From Herpetosiphonaceae bacterium (GTDB lineage Bacteria; Chloroflexota; Chloroflexia; Chloroflexales; Herpetosiphonaceae), in contig BPHZ01000001.1 of NCBI GenBank assembly GCA_026003835.1, positions 938,001 through 1,002,000 of the forward strand: DNA of 64,000 nucleotides. Reading direction: 5' to 3'. This document shows positions 25,281 through 34,979 of the stretch, one piece after another. The translations under genes were made by a program, and so were the position numbers. Position 1 is the stretch's first letter. Every line of letters begins with the position of its first letter. The notes beneath the pieces were generated by a model. That model was not told the DNA's origin. It worked only from the letters and a program-made list of their open reading frames with translations, and did no database searches.

Positions 25281-25979
25281 CTAAAACTTGCCGAGTCGCA
25301 ACTTCCAGACATTGATCAGTGCCTCGATCACAATTTTTCTGGACATCTTTGAGCGGCCGACGCGTCGATCAGGGAAGATAATGGGGATCTCACCCAGGGT
25401 GAAGCCACTGCGGTGGGTCCGGTAGGCCATTTCGATTTGGAAGGCGTAGCCGTTCGAGCGCACTGCACCGAGATCGAGTGTTTCGAGGACATGGCGGCGG
25501 TAGCAACGAAAGCCCCCGGTGCTATCGGCCACCGGCAGTCCAAGGATGAGCCGGGCGTACACGTTTCCGCCGCGGCTGATGAGCTGCCGCAGCAGGCCCC
25601 AGTCTGTCGTACCGCCCCCAGATACATAGCGCGAGCCGATCACCAGGTCGAAATGGTTACGGGCGGCATCGAGAAGCTGGGGCAGGTAGGCGGGATCGTG
25701 AGAAAAATCGGCATCCATCTCAAAGATGTAGGGCGCGCCGAGATCGAGGGCACGCCGGAAGCCGGCGATATAGGCCGTGCCAAGGCCCAGCTTGCCTGCT
25801 CTGCTGATAAGATGGATGCGCGAGTCGCTCTGCGCTATCTCCGCCACCAGCCTGCCGGTCCCATCAGGTGAGTTATCATCGACCACCAGGACGTGAAGAT
25901 CGTGCTCCAGGATGCGGGGGATCAACAGCGGAATATTTTCGCACTCGTTGTAGGTAGGGATCACGACTATGCCATTCAT
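25281..25979 (-). CDS. Dolichyl/polyprenyl-phosphate mannosyltransferase-like GT2
   Basis: 232 aa, the size of soluble DPM1-type enzymes without a membrane anchor. GT-A features: VVIPTYNECENIPLLIPRIL, VVDDNSPDGTGRLV, the DXD-like FEMDADFSHDP, GSRYVSGGGTTDWG, and STGGFRCYRRHVLE. The family transfers mannose or glucose from nucleotide sugar to a polyprenyl phosphate, making the lipid-linked donor that GT-C membrane transferases use. Several such GT-C proteins follow in this region. Confidence 0.92.
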   Translation of the reverse strand: MNGIVVIPTYNECENIPLLIPRILEHDLHVLVVDDNSPDGTGRLVAEIAQSDSRIHLISRAGKLGLGTAYIAGFRRALDLGAPYIFEMDADFSHDPAYLPQLLDAARNHFDLVIGSRYVSGGGTTDWGLLRQLISRGGNVYARLILGLPVADSTGGFRCYRRHVLETLDLGAVRSNGYAFQIEMAYRTHRSGFTLGEIPIIFPDRRVGRSKMSRKIVIEALINVWKLRLGKF

Positions 25980-26066
25980 TGATTGCTCCTTATGCTCGCC
26001 TCCTGATCGGGATGATGGGTATGTTCAGCTTCGAGTAGGCAGGGCTTGCACAGTTGGGAAAACGAG

Positions 26067-27662
26067 ATGCGCGCGATGAGTCGATATATCGGTCTCTCGA
26101 CCATTCTGCTCTGGCCGGCGGCAGCACTCGCTCTGATTGCGCTGCTTGGCTCGCTGATCTTGATCGTGCCTCACGATTTTTGGTGGCATTTGAAGATCGG
26201 CGAGGTGATCAGCCGGGACTATCGTATTCCCACCGTTGATCACTACTCCTTCACGCGTGCGGGAGCACCGTTTGTTTACCAGAGCTGGTTGAGCGAGCTG
26301 ATCCTTTACTTGATCTACCAGGCCGGCGGGCTCTCGCTGATCGTCATCGTTCGCAATGTGCTCCTGGTCGCGACGTATGCCATTCTTGCCTGGCAGGCCT
26401 ACAGGCGGAGTGGAAGCTGGCGACTGGCTGCCCTGGGCGTACTCGCTGCTGCAGCCGTTGCTTTCAATAACTGGACCATCAGACCGCAAAGCTTCTCGTG
26501 GCTGCCCTTTGCGATCTGCTGGACTGTTCTTGCCGGCTATAGCGAGGGCTGGCTTAGCCGCCGCTGGCTGGTGGCCCTGCCGGCGATTGAGCTTGTCTGG
26601 GCGAACCTGCACGGCGCCTTTATCCTTGGCCTGGCGCTGACCGCACTTGTCGCCGTCGGCGAAACGCTGGTTGGATGGTTCAGGTTGCAAACCTCAGGTC
26701 GGAACGGGAGCTTGAGGTTTGAAACCAGGAACCCGGTCTTGCGCTTTATCGCCCCATTGTGGCTGACGCTGGCGGCGATGATCGCGGCGACACTGGTGAA
26801 CCCCTATGGTCCTGGCCTCTACAGCTATGTTAGAACCTTACTATCGAATCCATCGGTCCGGCAACTGGTCATAGAGTGGCAGCCGCCATCATACAAAGAT
26901 CCGATTGGGCAGTTGTTCTTTCTCTCCCTCGCTAGCATGCTGCTGCTCTGGATCCGCTTCCCTGCGAAAAGGCGCCTCTCGGATGTGCTGGTGCTGCTGG
27001 CGTTTACCTGGCTGGCGCTCGGCGGCATCCGCAATATCATCTGGTATGGTATGATCGCCGGGCCGTTGCTGGCCGAGTGGCTGGCACGCCCGCGGGCCAC
27101 GCCACGCCCACAACGCCGCGAGCTGGTGTTGCAGCGGCGGATCAACCTGGTGCTCGCCGTGCTGCTGTTTATGCCTGCGATACTCGTCCAGCCCCCATTC
27201 CGCAGCTCAGCTCCCATTCCGACGGTGTTCAGCGGCAACACTGCGCCTGAGCCTGAAGCCGCGCTCGTCACCCCCGATACGCCACTGGCGGCGACTGCCT
27301 ATCTACGCAAGCATCGTGTTGGCGACAGGCTCTACCATGAGATGAGCTACGGCTCATACCTTATCTGGGCTTTCGGCGGCGAGATCCCGGTCTTTGCCGA
27401 TCCGCGCGTCGAACTCTACCCTCTCAGTCTCTGGCAGGACTACCGACGTATCGCTCAGGGATGTGATTATACCGCGCTTTTGGAGAAATATCAGATCGAT
27501 GCGCTCCTGCTGGATCGGCAGCGGCAGGCGCGGCTCCTGGAGCGCCTTGTGGATGATACAGCCTGGGAGAAAGTCTATGAGGATGATCACGCCGTCATCT
27601 ATCGTCGCAGCGGCCTGTCTGCGTCGCAGGCAGGCAATTGTGAAGAGGAGCCGAAGCCGTAA
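26067..27662 (+). CDS. Polytopic membrane protein, probable GT-C glycosyltransferase (copy 1 of a tandem pair)
   Basis: About 531 aa with roughly ten membrane helices and a soluble C-terminus (AYLRKHRVGDRLYHEMSYGSYLIW; VFADPRVELYPLSLWQDYRRIAQG). The first outer loop has VPHDFWWHLKIGEVISRD followed by DHYSFTRAGAPFVYQSWLSEL: an acidic residue in loop 1 is typical of GT-C enzymes, but the family is not one I can name. It shares order and many motifs with the next gene, so the two arose by duplication. Start ATG at 26067 is chosen from GGGA 8 nt upstream; the frame is open back to a TTG. Confidence 0.78.
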   Translation: MRAMSRYIGLSTILLWPAAALALIALLGSLILIVPHDFWWHLKIGEVISRDYRIPTVDHYSFTRAGAPFVYQSWLSELILYLIYQAGGLSLIVIVRNVLLVATYAILAWQAYRRSGSWRLAALGVLAAAAVAFNNWTIRPQSFSWLPFAICWTVLAGYSEGWLSRRWLVALPAIELVWANLHGAFILGLALTALVAVGETLVGWFRLQTSGRNGSLRFETRNPVLRFIAPLWLTLAAMIAATLVNPYGPGLYSYVRTLLSNPSVRQLVIEWQPPSYKDPIGQLFFLSLASMLLLWIRFPAKRRLSDVLVLLAFTWLALGGIRNIIWYGMIAGPLLAEWLARPRATPRPQRRELVLQRRINLVLAVLLFMPAILVQPPFRSSAPIPTVFSGNTAPEPEAALVTPDTPLAATAYLRKHRVGDRLYHEMSYGSYLIWAFGGEIPVFADPRVELYPLSLWQDYRRIAQGCDYTALLEKYQIDALLLDRQRQARLLERLVDDTAWEKVYEDDHAVIYRRSGLSASQAGNCEEEPKP

Positions 27663-27734
27663 TGGTCGTATCAGGTGTTGTCTGTCCGACGGCTCTCCTG
27701 GCTGGAGTGCTCGCCTCACTATGAGGGCTCCACT

Positions 27735-29267
27735 ATGCGTTTAGTAACTCCTTCTGTTTTCGTACGGCGCGAGCGCGGTCTGAGCTTGGACCAGCTCTAC
27801 ATTATTGTGGCTGTGGCGCTGATCGCGCTACGACCGCTGCTGACGCCTATTCCGCCTTACGATTTCTGGTGGCATCTGAAATTCGGCCAGGTGATCGCCC
27901 AGACAGGCGCTATCCCCACAGCCGATAGTTTCTCATTTACCAGGGCAGGCGAGCCCTTCTTCGATCAGAGCTGGCTCTCTCAGCTTGTTCTCTACTGGCT
28001 CTACAACCTGGGTGGCGTGGAACTGATTATCCTGATCCAGGCGGCGGTGATTGCGACAACTTACGGGCTTCTACTGCTTCTAGCCATTCGCAGGACGGGG
28101 CGAGTACGGTTGAGCACCGTCCTGCTGCTGCTGGCGATTGTACCGATCTCGTTCGATAACTGGCTGGTGCGCCCGCAGAGCTACACGCTGCCCCTTTTTG
28201 TCGCGTTTCTCTTCATTCTGACGAGCTACAGGCTGGGATGGGGTCGGAGACTCTGGCTGCTGCCGCTGCTCATGGTTGTGTGGGTCAATCTCCACGGCTC
28301 GTTTGTGTTGGGCCTGGCGTTGATCGGCATCGTCGCCGCCGGCGAGACGCTTGGGGGGATTTTTTCAGGTTTTAAGGAGCAAAACCTTAAATTCGAGACA
28401 GAGCAAGCGAAACTGCGCTCTATTGCGCCGCTCTGGCTTACTCTAATAGTAACCGCGCTTGCGACGCTGCTGAACCCACGCGGCATCGAAGTGATCGGCT
28501 ACGTTCGTAATCTGCTTGGCTCGACGGCTGTGACCGGCCTGGTGACCGAATGGGCCAGCCCGACACCGCGCACACTTTCAGGCGCACTCTTCTTCCTGTT
28601 TGTCATCGGTCTCTTCCTGGTGCTGATCTACGCTCAGAGACGGCCGGTGCTCACCGATCTGCTCCTCTTACTGCCGTTTCTCTGGCTTGCGCTGAGCGCC
28701 GTGCGGAATGTCATCTGGCTGGCGATCGTGGCCTACCCGCTGCTGGTGGAGGCGCTCAGCTCACGGCAAGGACCGCAGCGGCGGGGGGCGCGCGGCAGTC
28801 CGATTATGAATGCGTTCCTGACCGGGATGGTTGGGCTGCTCGTGCTGCTGGCGCTGCCCTGGATCAAGCCCTCGCTCGATCTGCCCCCAACATTAGGCAG
28901 GTTGATCAGCCTTGATACGCCGGTAGATGCCGTCGAAGCGCTCCAAGGTCTTCCGCAGGAGCAGCGACCGGAGCGGCTGTTTCACATGGAAGGTTTTGGC
29001 AGCTACCTGATCTGGGCGGCTCCCGAGCAAAAGGTGTTCATCGATCCACGCATCGAGTTCTATCCGTATGAGCAGTGGATCGATGCCATCGATCTAAGTC
29101 AGGGCTGTAATGTGGAGGAACTCCTGGCGAAGTACAAGATCGATGGGATGCTGCTGAGTCCGATGGGCCAGGAGCCACTGCTGAACAGGGCGCTCCAGAG
29201 CGGGCGCTGGCGAGTGGTGTACGAGGACGAGAGCGCAGCACTCCTACTGCCGGTGCAGCGCCCGTAA
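27735..29267 (+). CDS. Polytopic membrane protein, probable GT-C glycosyltransferase (copy 2 of a tandem pair)
   Basis: About 510 aa, colinear with its upstream neighbour: PPYDFWWHLKFGQVIAQTG, DSFSFTRAGEPFFDQSWLSQL, SFDNWLVRPQSYTLPLFV, VWVNLHGSFVLGLALIG, and C-terminal GFGSYLIWAAPEQKVFIDPRI. Predicted ~10 membrane helices followed by an extracytoplasmic C-terminal part. Likely uses a polyprenyl-phosphate sugar such as that made by the DPM1-like enzyme, which is inference. The ATG at 27735 has GAGGG about 8 nt upstream. Confidence 0.78.
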   Translation: MRLVTPSVFVRRERGLSLDQLYIIVAVALIALRPLLTPIPPYDFWWHLKFGQVIAQTGAIPTADSFSFTRAGEPFFDQSWLSQLVLYWLYNLGGVELIILIQAAVIATTYGLLLLLAIRRTGRVRLSTVLLLLAIVPISFDNWLVRPQSYTLPLFVAFLFILTSYRLGWGRRLWLLPLLMVVWVNLHGSFVLGLALIGIVAAGETLGGIFSGFKEQNLKFETEQAKLRSIAPLWLTLIVTALATLLNPRGIEVIGYVRNLLGSTAVTGLVTEWASPTPRTLSGALFFLFVIGLFLVLIYAQRRPVLTDLLLLLPFLWLALSAVRNVIWLAIVAYPLLVEALSSRQGPQRRGARGSPIMNAFLTGMVGLLVLLALPWIKPSLDLPPTLGRLISLDTPVDAVEALQGLPQEQRPERLFHMEGFGSYLIWAAPEQKVFIDPRIEFYPYEQWIDAIDLSQGCNVEELLAKYKIDGMLLSPMGQEPLLNRALQSGRWRVVYEDESAALLLPVQRP

Positions 29268-29328
29268 TGCAGCCGGGGGTTGTGCCGGGAATAACAGTTT
29301 TTATCCCGACACAGGCAGCAGGATCAGA

Positions 29329-31323
29329 CTACGGCGCGGGCGCATCGAGGTGCGTAATCATATGCTCCGTGCTTCCCGCGATGAGGGCTGCCGGCTCGCT
29401 CCAGGCGGCGCGTGGATGCGCCGGGTTATACCATCCAATGCTCCAGCGATAGCTGCCTGGGGCTGCATCCTCAGGCAGCGCGATAGTCCTGGTCTCGACA
29501 ATGGTCATGCCTGGCGTCCACTGGTCGGTCGGCAGGAGCGCCATCGTGCCGAGATGTGGGTAGCGCAGAAGCTCGCCTTGCGGACCTTGCAGCTTGCTGA
29601 CGGCAACATAGCGCTCGCCAGGCAGGAAGGGGCGTAGGGCTCTCCAGTGGAGTTCCAGCCTGTAGCGGCGATCACCCAGATGCTCGATGTTGTAGCCGAC
29701 CAGCTCGACGGCGTCGCCAAAGGCCAGCGCCAAGCGCCGGGCAGGCGCTGGAGGATGCTGCATCTGGACAGCCTGCTGGTACAGCTCCTGAGCGGGATCG
29801 ACGCCGCGTTTGAAGAGCAGGAGGCCGTCACGCTCTTCGACCAGCGCAAAGTCGCGGCTGTACAGCGCCACGGCTATCGCCTTCGCCTCGCCATTGATTC
29901 CACCGCCGTATCCTTCAGGCAATTGAACATAGTAGTCAAGCAGCGCATCGGCGACGATAAGCTCCAACTTATCCAGGTTGCTGTGTAAGACGTTGGGCTC
30001 CTGCTCAGTTGGATAGCGCAGCAGATAGAGCACCCGGCGGTTTGTGAGATGGGTGGCAAGAAAATTCGAGGCGGCGATCGGCCTCTCCGAGGGAACGTGC
30101 TGCGCCAACCAGCGATCCTTGAGCGAGTCGCGCGGCGTGCGGCCGTAGCCGCTGGCGTCGAGGCCATAGCCGGGCGCAGCCTGCCAGAAAGTTATGCCCA
30201 GCGGCGTGTCATTGAAAGCGACATGGAGAACCAGCACAAGCACCAGCGCCAGCAGCGCCGAGGCCTCGACCGGGCGCCGGGCTCGTCTGGCCTGGGCGCG
30301 GCGCTGAGCGCCGATGATCGCCGAGGCGATGATAAAAGGGACGGCGGCAGCATAGTGATGGTAGCGGAAATCGTAAGAAGCGGCCGGGCCGGTGCTCAGG
30401 GCGGTTGGGATGATGATGCCAAACGCCGGAAGCAGGGCCAGCGGCGCCCACGGACTCAGCAGAGCCGTAGGCAACAGCACGGCTGCAACGGCAATGACAC
30501 GAGCTGGGATGTTATCGATCGCACCGGAGTAGTAGTAGGAGACGTAGCCGCTACTTTGCGCCACGCTGATAGAGCCAGAGGTCAACAGCGCGCGCAAGAC
30601 AAAGAAGATAAAGGCGCCATAGACAACAGCAGCGGCGCCAGTCAGCAGCCCGGCCCAGGACAGATGCAAGGGGCCGAGACGCCGGCCGGGCAGCAGCCCC
30701 TCGGCGGGGTAGGGGGCGCGGCGGGGATCGAGCAGCGTCAGGCCGAGCAGTGCCACGGGCGCGGCGATATATACCTTACATAGCAGCGCCAGAGCGATAA
30801 AGACGGCGTAGCTGCGCCAGGCCCGGCGATCCAGGGCATCGAGGGCGAAGAGCAGCAGCGGCATGGCCAGCGTATCGCCGTGGAAGTCAAAGAGCACCGC
30901 CGAAACAGCGGTTGGGTAGAGCAGATAGGCGAGCGCGAAGCTGCGGGCGGCGGCTCTGCTGCTAAGTCGGCGCAGGGCAAGATGATAGACAGGCCAGGCG
31001 CCAAGCGCCATCAGCGCCGCCTGAATGATCAACAGCGTGCGGGGATCGGGCCAGAGCGCATAGAGCGGCGCCAGCAGCAGATAGATGATCTCGGCATGGC
31101 CGACAAGCCGGGAGGCATTCCCTGACGGATGTGTGTACTCAAGGATATTGCCGTGCAATGTGTTCCAAAAGGCCTGGCTCATATTGCCAAGGTCAAGCAT
31201 CCCACTGTTATAGCCCATATAGGCGGCGATGCTCAGCGCGCCGTAGAGCACAGCGGCGCCGGCAATACAGAGCCAGAGGAGGGGATCACGCTGGCGAGAG
31301 ACAACCTGGTGCTTCATGGGCAT
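29329..31323 (-). CDS. DUF2079-family membrane protein
   Basis: About 664 aa, a large polytopic protein. The N-terminal loop MGYNSGMLDLGNMSQAFWN then HPSGNASRLVGHAEIIYLLLAPLYAL is the hallmark of DUF2079, a GT-C-like family frequent in Chloroflexota and Actinobacteria. Around ten helices are followed by an extracytoplasmic beta-rich C-terminus (VELVGYNIEHLGDRRYRLELHWRAL, SYRWSIGWYNP), possibly carbohydrate-binding. The start at 31323 (MPMKHQVV) leaves 13 bp after the upstream glycosyltransferase; the frame stays open 26 codons more but would overlap that gene. Substrate unknown. Confidence 0.85.
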   Translation of the reverse strand: MPMKHQVVSRQRDPLLWLCIAGAAVLYGALSIAAYMGYNSGMLDLGNMSQAFWNTLHGNILEYTHPSGNASRLVGHAEIIYLLLAPLYALWPDPRTLLIIQAALMALGAWPVYHLALRRLSSRAAARSFALAYLLYPTAVSAVLFDFHGDTLAMPLLLFALDALDRRAWRSYAVFIALALLCKVYIAAPVALLGLTLLDPRRAPYPAEGLLPGRRLGPLHLSWAGLLTGAAAVVYGAFIFFVLRALLTSGSISVAQSSGYVSYYYSGAIDNIPARVIAVAAVLLPTALLSPWAPLALLPAFGIIIPTALSTGPAASYDFRYHHYAAAVPFIIASAIIGAQRRAQARRARRPVEASALLALVLVLVLHVAFNDTPLGITFWQAAPGYGLDASGYGRTPRDSLKDRWLAQHVPSERPIAASNFLATHLTNRRVLYLLRYPTEQEPNVLHSNLDKLELIVADALLDYYVQLPEGYGGGINGEAKAIAVALYSRDFALVEERDGLLLFKRGVDPAQELYQQAVQMQHPPAPARRLALAFGDAVELVGYNIEHLGDRRYRLELHWRALRPFLPGERYVAVSKLQGPQGELLRYPHLGTMALLPTDQWTPGMTIVETRTIALPEDAAPGSYRWSIGWYNPAHPRAAWSEPAALIAGSTEHMITHLDAPAP

Positions 31324-31336
31324 CGACCCTGGCCTT

Positions 31337-32461
31337 TCATGAACGACGTGCTCCAGAGCTGCTCGACGGTCGAGACAGCACATGCCGGTAGAGCGATTCA
31401 TGCTGGGCGAGGATAAGCGGCCAGCTGAAGCGCCGGATGTGCGCCTGCGCAGCCTCGCCGTAGCGGCGGCGGGCGACGGGATCGCGCATCAGCGCCAGCA
31501 GCGCCTCGCGGAGCGCCGCAGCGTTTGCCGGTGGGACAAGCACGCCGGCCTCGCCGACAACCTCCGGGATACCGGTAACATTGCTGGCGATAACCGCACA
31601 ACCGGCGCTCATCGCCTCCAAAAGAACCACGGGAAAGTTATCGCGCAGCGAGGGGAAGACAAAGATCTCGCTGCCGGCATAGAGATCGATCAAGCTTTGG
31701 CCTTTGACAAAGCCGGCAAAGCGTACCGGTAGGCCAAGTCGACGCGCCTGCTCCTCAAGCTCGCCGCGTGAAGGCCCATCGCCGGCGATGACCACCTCCC
31801 AACCTTCAAGATCGATGCCTTCAAGAGCCTCCAGCAGGTACTGAATGCCCTTCCGGGGAAAGAGTCTACTGGCGGCCAGGATGCGCCGGCGCCGTTCGAC
31901 GAGAGGCGGCGGTGCGCTATCGAAGCCATAGGGGATAAGCGTGACCGGTATCTGAATGTGCGTTTGCAACAGGTCGCGCAGGTACGCCGAGGGAGAAATA
32001 AGCGCATCGGCCTGGCGAGCCAGCCAGCGCCAGGCGGGGCGCAGCAAGCGATGGCCGAGCCTGAAGCGATCGGGGTTGTAGCCGGGCACATCGGAGCCGT
32101 GGATTGTCACCACCAGCGGCAGGCGGTGCAGCGTGCGTAAAGCCGCGCCGACGGGACTGGTGGGGATAATAAAGTGCGCGTGGATGAGATCGTAGCGCGT
32201 CTCTTTGTGAAGGCGGAGCGAGCGCCAGAGCGCGGGCAGCAGATACGTCAGCATCTCCGGGGTGCTGCAAGAGACCTGCGAGCGGCGCCAGCTGGGCACA
32301 CGAAACACTCGCAAGCAGCCCTGGGACTCATATCGCGGCAGGCCGCGAAAGCTCATGGTCACCACATCGACCTGATGGCCCGCTGCTGCAAGCTGCTGAG
32401 CAAGTGCGCCGGTGATCGGGCTGGCGCCGCCGCCCAGGGGCGGGTACTCGTAGTTGAGCAT
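31337..32461 (-). CDS. GT4-family glycosyltransferase
   Basis: 374 aa GT-B enzyme. N-terminal NYEYPPLGGGASPITGALAQQLA (acceptor side), then ILAASRLFPRKGIQYLLEAL, VIAGDGPSRGELEEQAR, VRFAGFVKG, and the EX7E region PSLRDNFPVVLLEAMSAGCAVIAS. Retaining enzyme using a nucleotide sugar, on the cytoplasmic membrane face. TGATG overlap with the upstream GT2 gene indicates translational coupling. Resembles the GT4 at 51613-52800 in its N-terminal (EFPPLGGG-type) motif. Confidence 0.92.
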   Translation of the reverse strand: MLNYEYPPLGGGASPITGALAQQLAAAGHQVDVVTMSFRGLPRYESQGCLRVFRVPSWRRSQVSCSTPEMLTYLLPALWRSLRLHKETRYDLIHAHFIIPTSPVGAALRTLHRLPLVVTIHGSDVPGYNPDRFRLGHRLLRPAWRWLARQADALISPSAYLRDLLQTHIQIPVTLIPYGFDSAPPPLVERRRRILAASRLFPRKGIQYLLEALEGIDLEGWEVVIAGDGPSRGELEEQARRLGLPVRFAGFVKGQSLIDLYAGSEIFVFPSLRDNFPVVLLEAMSAGCAVIASNVTGIPEVVGEAGVLVPPANAAALREALLALMRDPVARRRYGEAAQAHIRRFSWPLILAQHESLYRHVLSRPSSSSGARRS

Positions 32462-33486
32462 CAGGATGCGAATGGCGGGCCTCCGTTGATCTCCTCACGG
32501 ACGACATAGATCGGCTTGCGCTGTCCCTCATAGTAGGCGCGGACAATAATCTCGCCAAGGAGCCCCATCATCAACAACTGGATGCCGACGACGATCAACA
32601 GAATGCCCAGAAGCAGCAGCGGGCGGTCGGCGATGGCCGCTCCAAAGAGCAGCTTAATCGCGCCCAGGTAGAGCGAGATAGCGCCGCCGAGCGTGGTCAG
32701 CAGGATACCGATCAGCCCAAAGATCTGCATCGGCCTTGTCGAATAGCTCAACAGAAAACGCACAGTCATAAGGTCAAGGATCACCCGGATGGTCCGGCCG
32801 ATACCGTACTTCGAGCGCCCGGCCCGGCGCGGATAATGGCGCACCGGCAGCTCGGTGACAGCAACCCCCTGCCATGAGGCGATAGCAGGAATAAAGCGGT
32901 GCAGCTCGCCATAGAGATTGATGTTTTTGACCACCTCGGCGCGATAGGCCTTGAGCGAGCAACCGTAGTCGTGGAGATGGACGCCGGTAACGAGCGAGAT
33001 AACCCGGTTGGCGATGAAGGACGGCAGCCGGCGGCTGAACCAGGGATCTTGCCGCTGCTTGCGCCACCCGCTCACGACATCGTAGCCCTCAGCCATCTTC
33101 GCCAGGAGCAGCGGGATATCATCAGGATCGTTCTGCAGATCAGCATCGATGGTCACAACCGTACTGCCACGGGCGTAGTGAAAGCCGGCGGAGAACGCCG
33201 CGGTCTGGCCGAAGTTCCGCCGAAAGCGCACCACGCGCAGGCGCGGGTCGTCCAGAGCACGCTCGCGCAGCATGGCGAATGAGCGATCCTTACTGCCGTC
33301 ATCGACGGCGATAATCTCGTAGGGCAGATCCTGAGCGTCGAGCGCCGCTACCAGCCGCTCATAGAGCAGCGGGATGTTCTCCTCTTCATTGTAGACAGGA
33401 ACGACAACAGAGAGTGTCGGTATCGAAGGCTGCTCCGCCTGTAGGATCGTCTGCGGTTCAAGCTGAGCGGTCATGCGCTTAACCAT
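32461..33486 (-). CDS. Membrane-anchored GT2 (polyprenyl-phosphate glycosyltransferase, GtrB/ArnC-like)
   Basis: 341 aa. GT-A domain: LSVVVPVYNEEENIPLLYERL, IIAVDDGSKDRS, RRNFGQTAAFSAGFHYARG, VTIDADLQNDPDDIP, and LHDYGCSLKAYRAEV. Two C-terminal membrane helices (IFGLIGILLTTLGGAISLYLG; LLLGILLIVVGIQLLMMGLLG). The family loads sugars on undecaprenyl phosphate. First gene of the leftward set 33486 to 29329, with a promoter-like motif shared with the 47.6 kb operon about 66 nt upstream. Confidence 0.93.
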   Translation of the reverse strand: MVKRMTAQLEPQTILQAEQPSIPTLSVVVPVYNEEENIPLLYERLVAALDAQDLPYEIIAVDDGSKDRSFAMLRERALDDPRLRVVRFRRNFGQTAAFSAGFHYARGSTVVTIDADLQNDPDDIPLLLAKMAEGYDVVSGWRKQRQDPWFSRRLPSFIANRVISLVTGVHLHDYGCSLKAYRAEVVKNINLYGELHRFIPAIASWQGVAVTELPVRHYPRRAGRSKYGIGRTIRVILDLMTVRFLLSYSTRPMQIFGLIGILLTTLGGAISLYLGAIKLLFGAAIADRPLLLLGILLIVVGIQLLMMGLLGEIIVRAYYEGQRKPIYVVREEINGGPPFAS

Positions 33487-33551
33487 CCGTAACCTGGGGT
33501 GCTGATCCTCACCACTGCAGTTTGCTATTACCGAAGGAGTGATGGGATGCT

Positions 33552-33580
33552 ATTATAACATCGACACAGCATGAGTAGTA
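33552..33580 (-). promoter_or_regulatory. Promoter-like motif upstream of the 33.5 kb GT operon
   Basis: Read leftward: TACTC-N7-GTCGATGT-TATAATA, with TATAAT at 33557-33552, 66 nt before the GT2 ATG. No sigma-70 -35 is visible. The same composite motif precedes the operon at 47551. Confidence 0.55.
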
Positions 33581-33672
33581 ATAGTATATCTTCATCTTTG
33601 CCAGAGTTTCGGTGATGCTCGGGAGTGTAGCGTAGACGTTCGGTTATTGTCCAACGTTCTGGAGGAGAACCT

Positions 33673-34911
33673 ATGGCCGAAGCTAAGGTATCGCTCGAAC
33701 CTGCTCCTTTGCTCCGCGATCAGCCTGATACAAAGAGCCTCCACATCTGGCCTCTGTTGGGACTGATTGCCGGCCTTCGTGCTATCACCAGTATTTTAGG
33801 GCTGCTATTGTTTGGTTTCGTTACCTATGCTGCCAGTAATATTTCCCTATGGCCGCCCGGCGATCAACTTGCCCTCTGGTTTGATCGCTTCCTGGTGAAG
33901 CCCTGGCTGCGCTGGGATGCCAACTTCTATGTAAGGATTGCGGGAGATGGCTACCTACAGAGCAGTCCATCTCTAGCATTTCATCCGCTCTATCCTATGC
34001 TGGGACGCAGTATCGCCGCGCTGCTCGGCATCCACCCACTGCCTGCTCTTCTCATCCTGAGCACGTTCGTGACGGCAGCACTGCTCCCGCTCTTTGAGCG
34101 ATTAGCGCTGCTGGATCTGGACGCGCAAGCGGCGCTGCGTTCGACGATCCTTTTGGCATTATCGCCGGTCTCCTTTGTGTTGCTGGCGCCGTACTCTGAA
34201 GGGTTATTCCTGCTTATAACAACGCTTGCGCTGTTCTGGTCGCGCCAGGGTCGATGGTGGCTGGCTGGCCTGGCGGGTTTTGGCGCCGCCTTGACGCGCC
34301 AGCAGGGTGTTGTGCTGGCGCTGCCGATTCTTTGGGAGATGGCAGCGCGGATCGGCTGGCGCGGTCTGCTCCGTCGCCCAGCCTGGTGGCCGACGGTGGT
34401 GCTGCCCCCCATGGGTATGGTTCTGTTTATCATCTACCGTGCAGTCATATTCAATGATGTATCAATTGACTGGAGCAGTCCGAATGCGATCATCTACAGC
34501 TTGCTTATTTCGCCTGATGCCCAGGAGGTTGCTTCAGGACAGCGTTTCCTTCTGCCGCTCCATGTTCTATGGCTGGCACTACAGAGTCCCTATGCCCCAC
34601 TGCGCTCTGTCGTGATCGATCTAGGGCTTGGGATAGGATTTGTCTTGCTTCTGCTGTTTGGCTGGCGACAGCTGCGCCCTTCCTATCGAATCTATTCCCT
34701 GGCGATTGTACTGCTGGCCTTTTCATATTATAACGGCCATGCCCATCCTCTTATGGCCCTACCTCGTCATCTGCTGCTGGCCGTGCCTCTCTTCATGCCG
34801 CTCGGCGTATGGGTGAACACACACCGCCGCCTGTTGCTGCTGTTGGTCGTATTTATCGCAGGCTATATCAGCCTGCTGGGGCTCTATTTTTTAAATGGAT
34901 GGGTGCCATGA
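33673..34911 (+). CDS. PIG-V-like membrane mannosyltransferase family protein
   Basis: 412 aa with ~9 membrane helices. RWDANFYVRIAGDGYL in the first outer loop and AFHPLYPMLGRSIAALLG are typical of the PIG-V (GPI mannosyltransferase 2)-like bacterial family; SPVSFVLLAPYSEGLFLL and TRQQGVVLALPILWE follow. GT-C enzymes of this type use a polyprenyl-phosphate mannose. Single gene, divergent from the GT2 operon; GGAGGAG 8 nt before the ATG. Confidence 0.85.
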   Translation: MAEAKVSLEPAPLLRDQPDTKSLHIWPLLGLIAGLRAITSILGLLLFGFVTYAASNISLWPPGDQLALWFDRFLVKPWLRWDANFYVRIAGDGYLQSSPSLAFHPLYPMLGRSIAALLGIHPLPALLILSTFVTAALLPLFERLALLDLDAQAALRSTILLALSPVSFVLLAPYSEGLFLLITTLALFWSRQGRWWLAGLAGFGAALTRQQGVVLALPILWEMAARIGWRGLLRRPAWWPTVVLPPMGMVLFIIYRAVIFNDVSIDWSSPNAIIYSLLISPDAQEVASGQRFLLPLHVLWLALQSPYAPLRSVVIDLGLGIGFVLLLLFGWRQLRPSYRIYSLAIVLLAFSYYNGHAHPLMALPRHLLLAVPLFMPLGVWVNTHRRLLLLLVVFIAGYISLLGLYFLNGWVP

Positions 34912-34979
34912 GATTGGGCAGCACCTGGAACTCTCAGAAATGCGTGTAGAGTAGGCCGGTAGCCATTCATCTGATAGAC

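Noticed and set aside
26025..26690. 221-codon minus-strand frame
   Set aside because: Opposite the first tandem membrane gene; Gln/Lys/Arg-rich shadow without family features.
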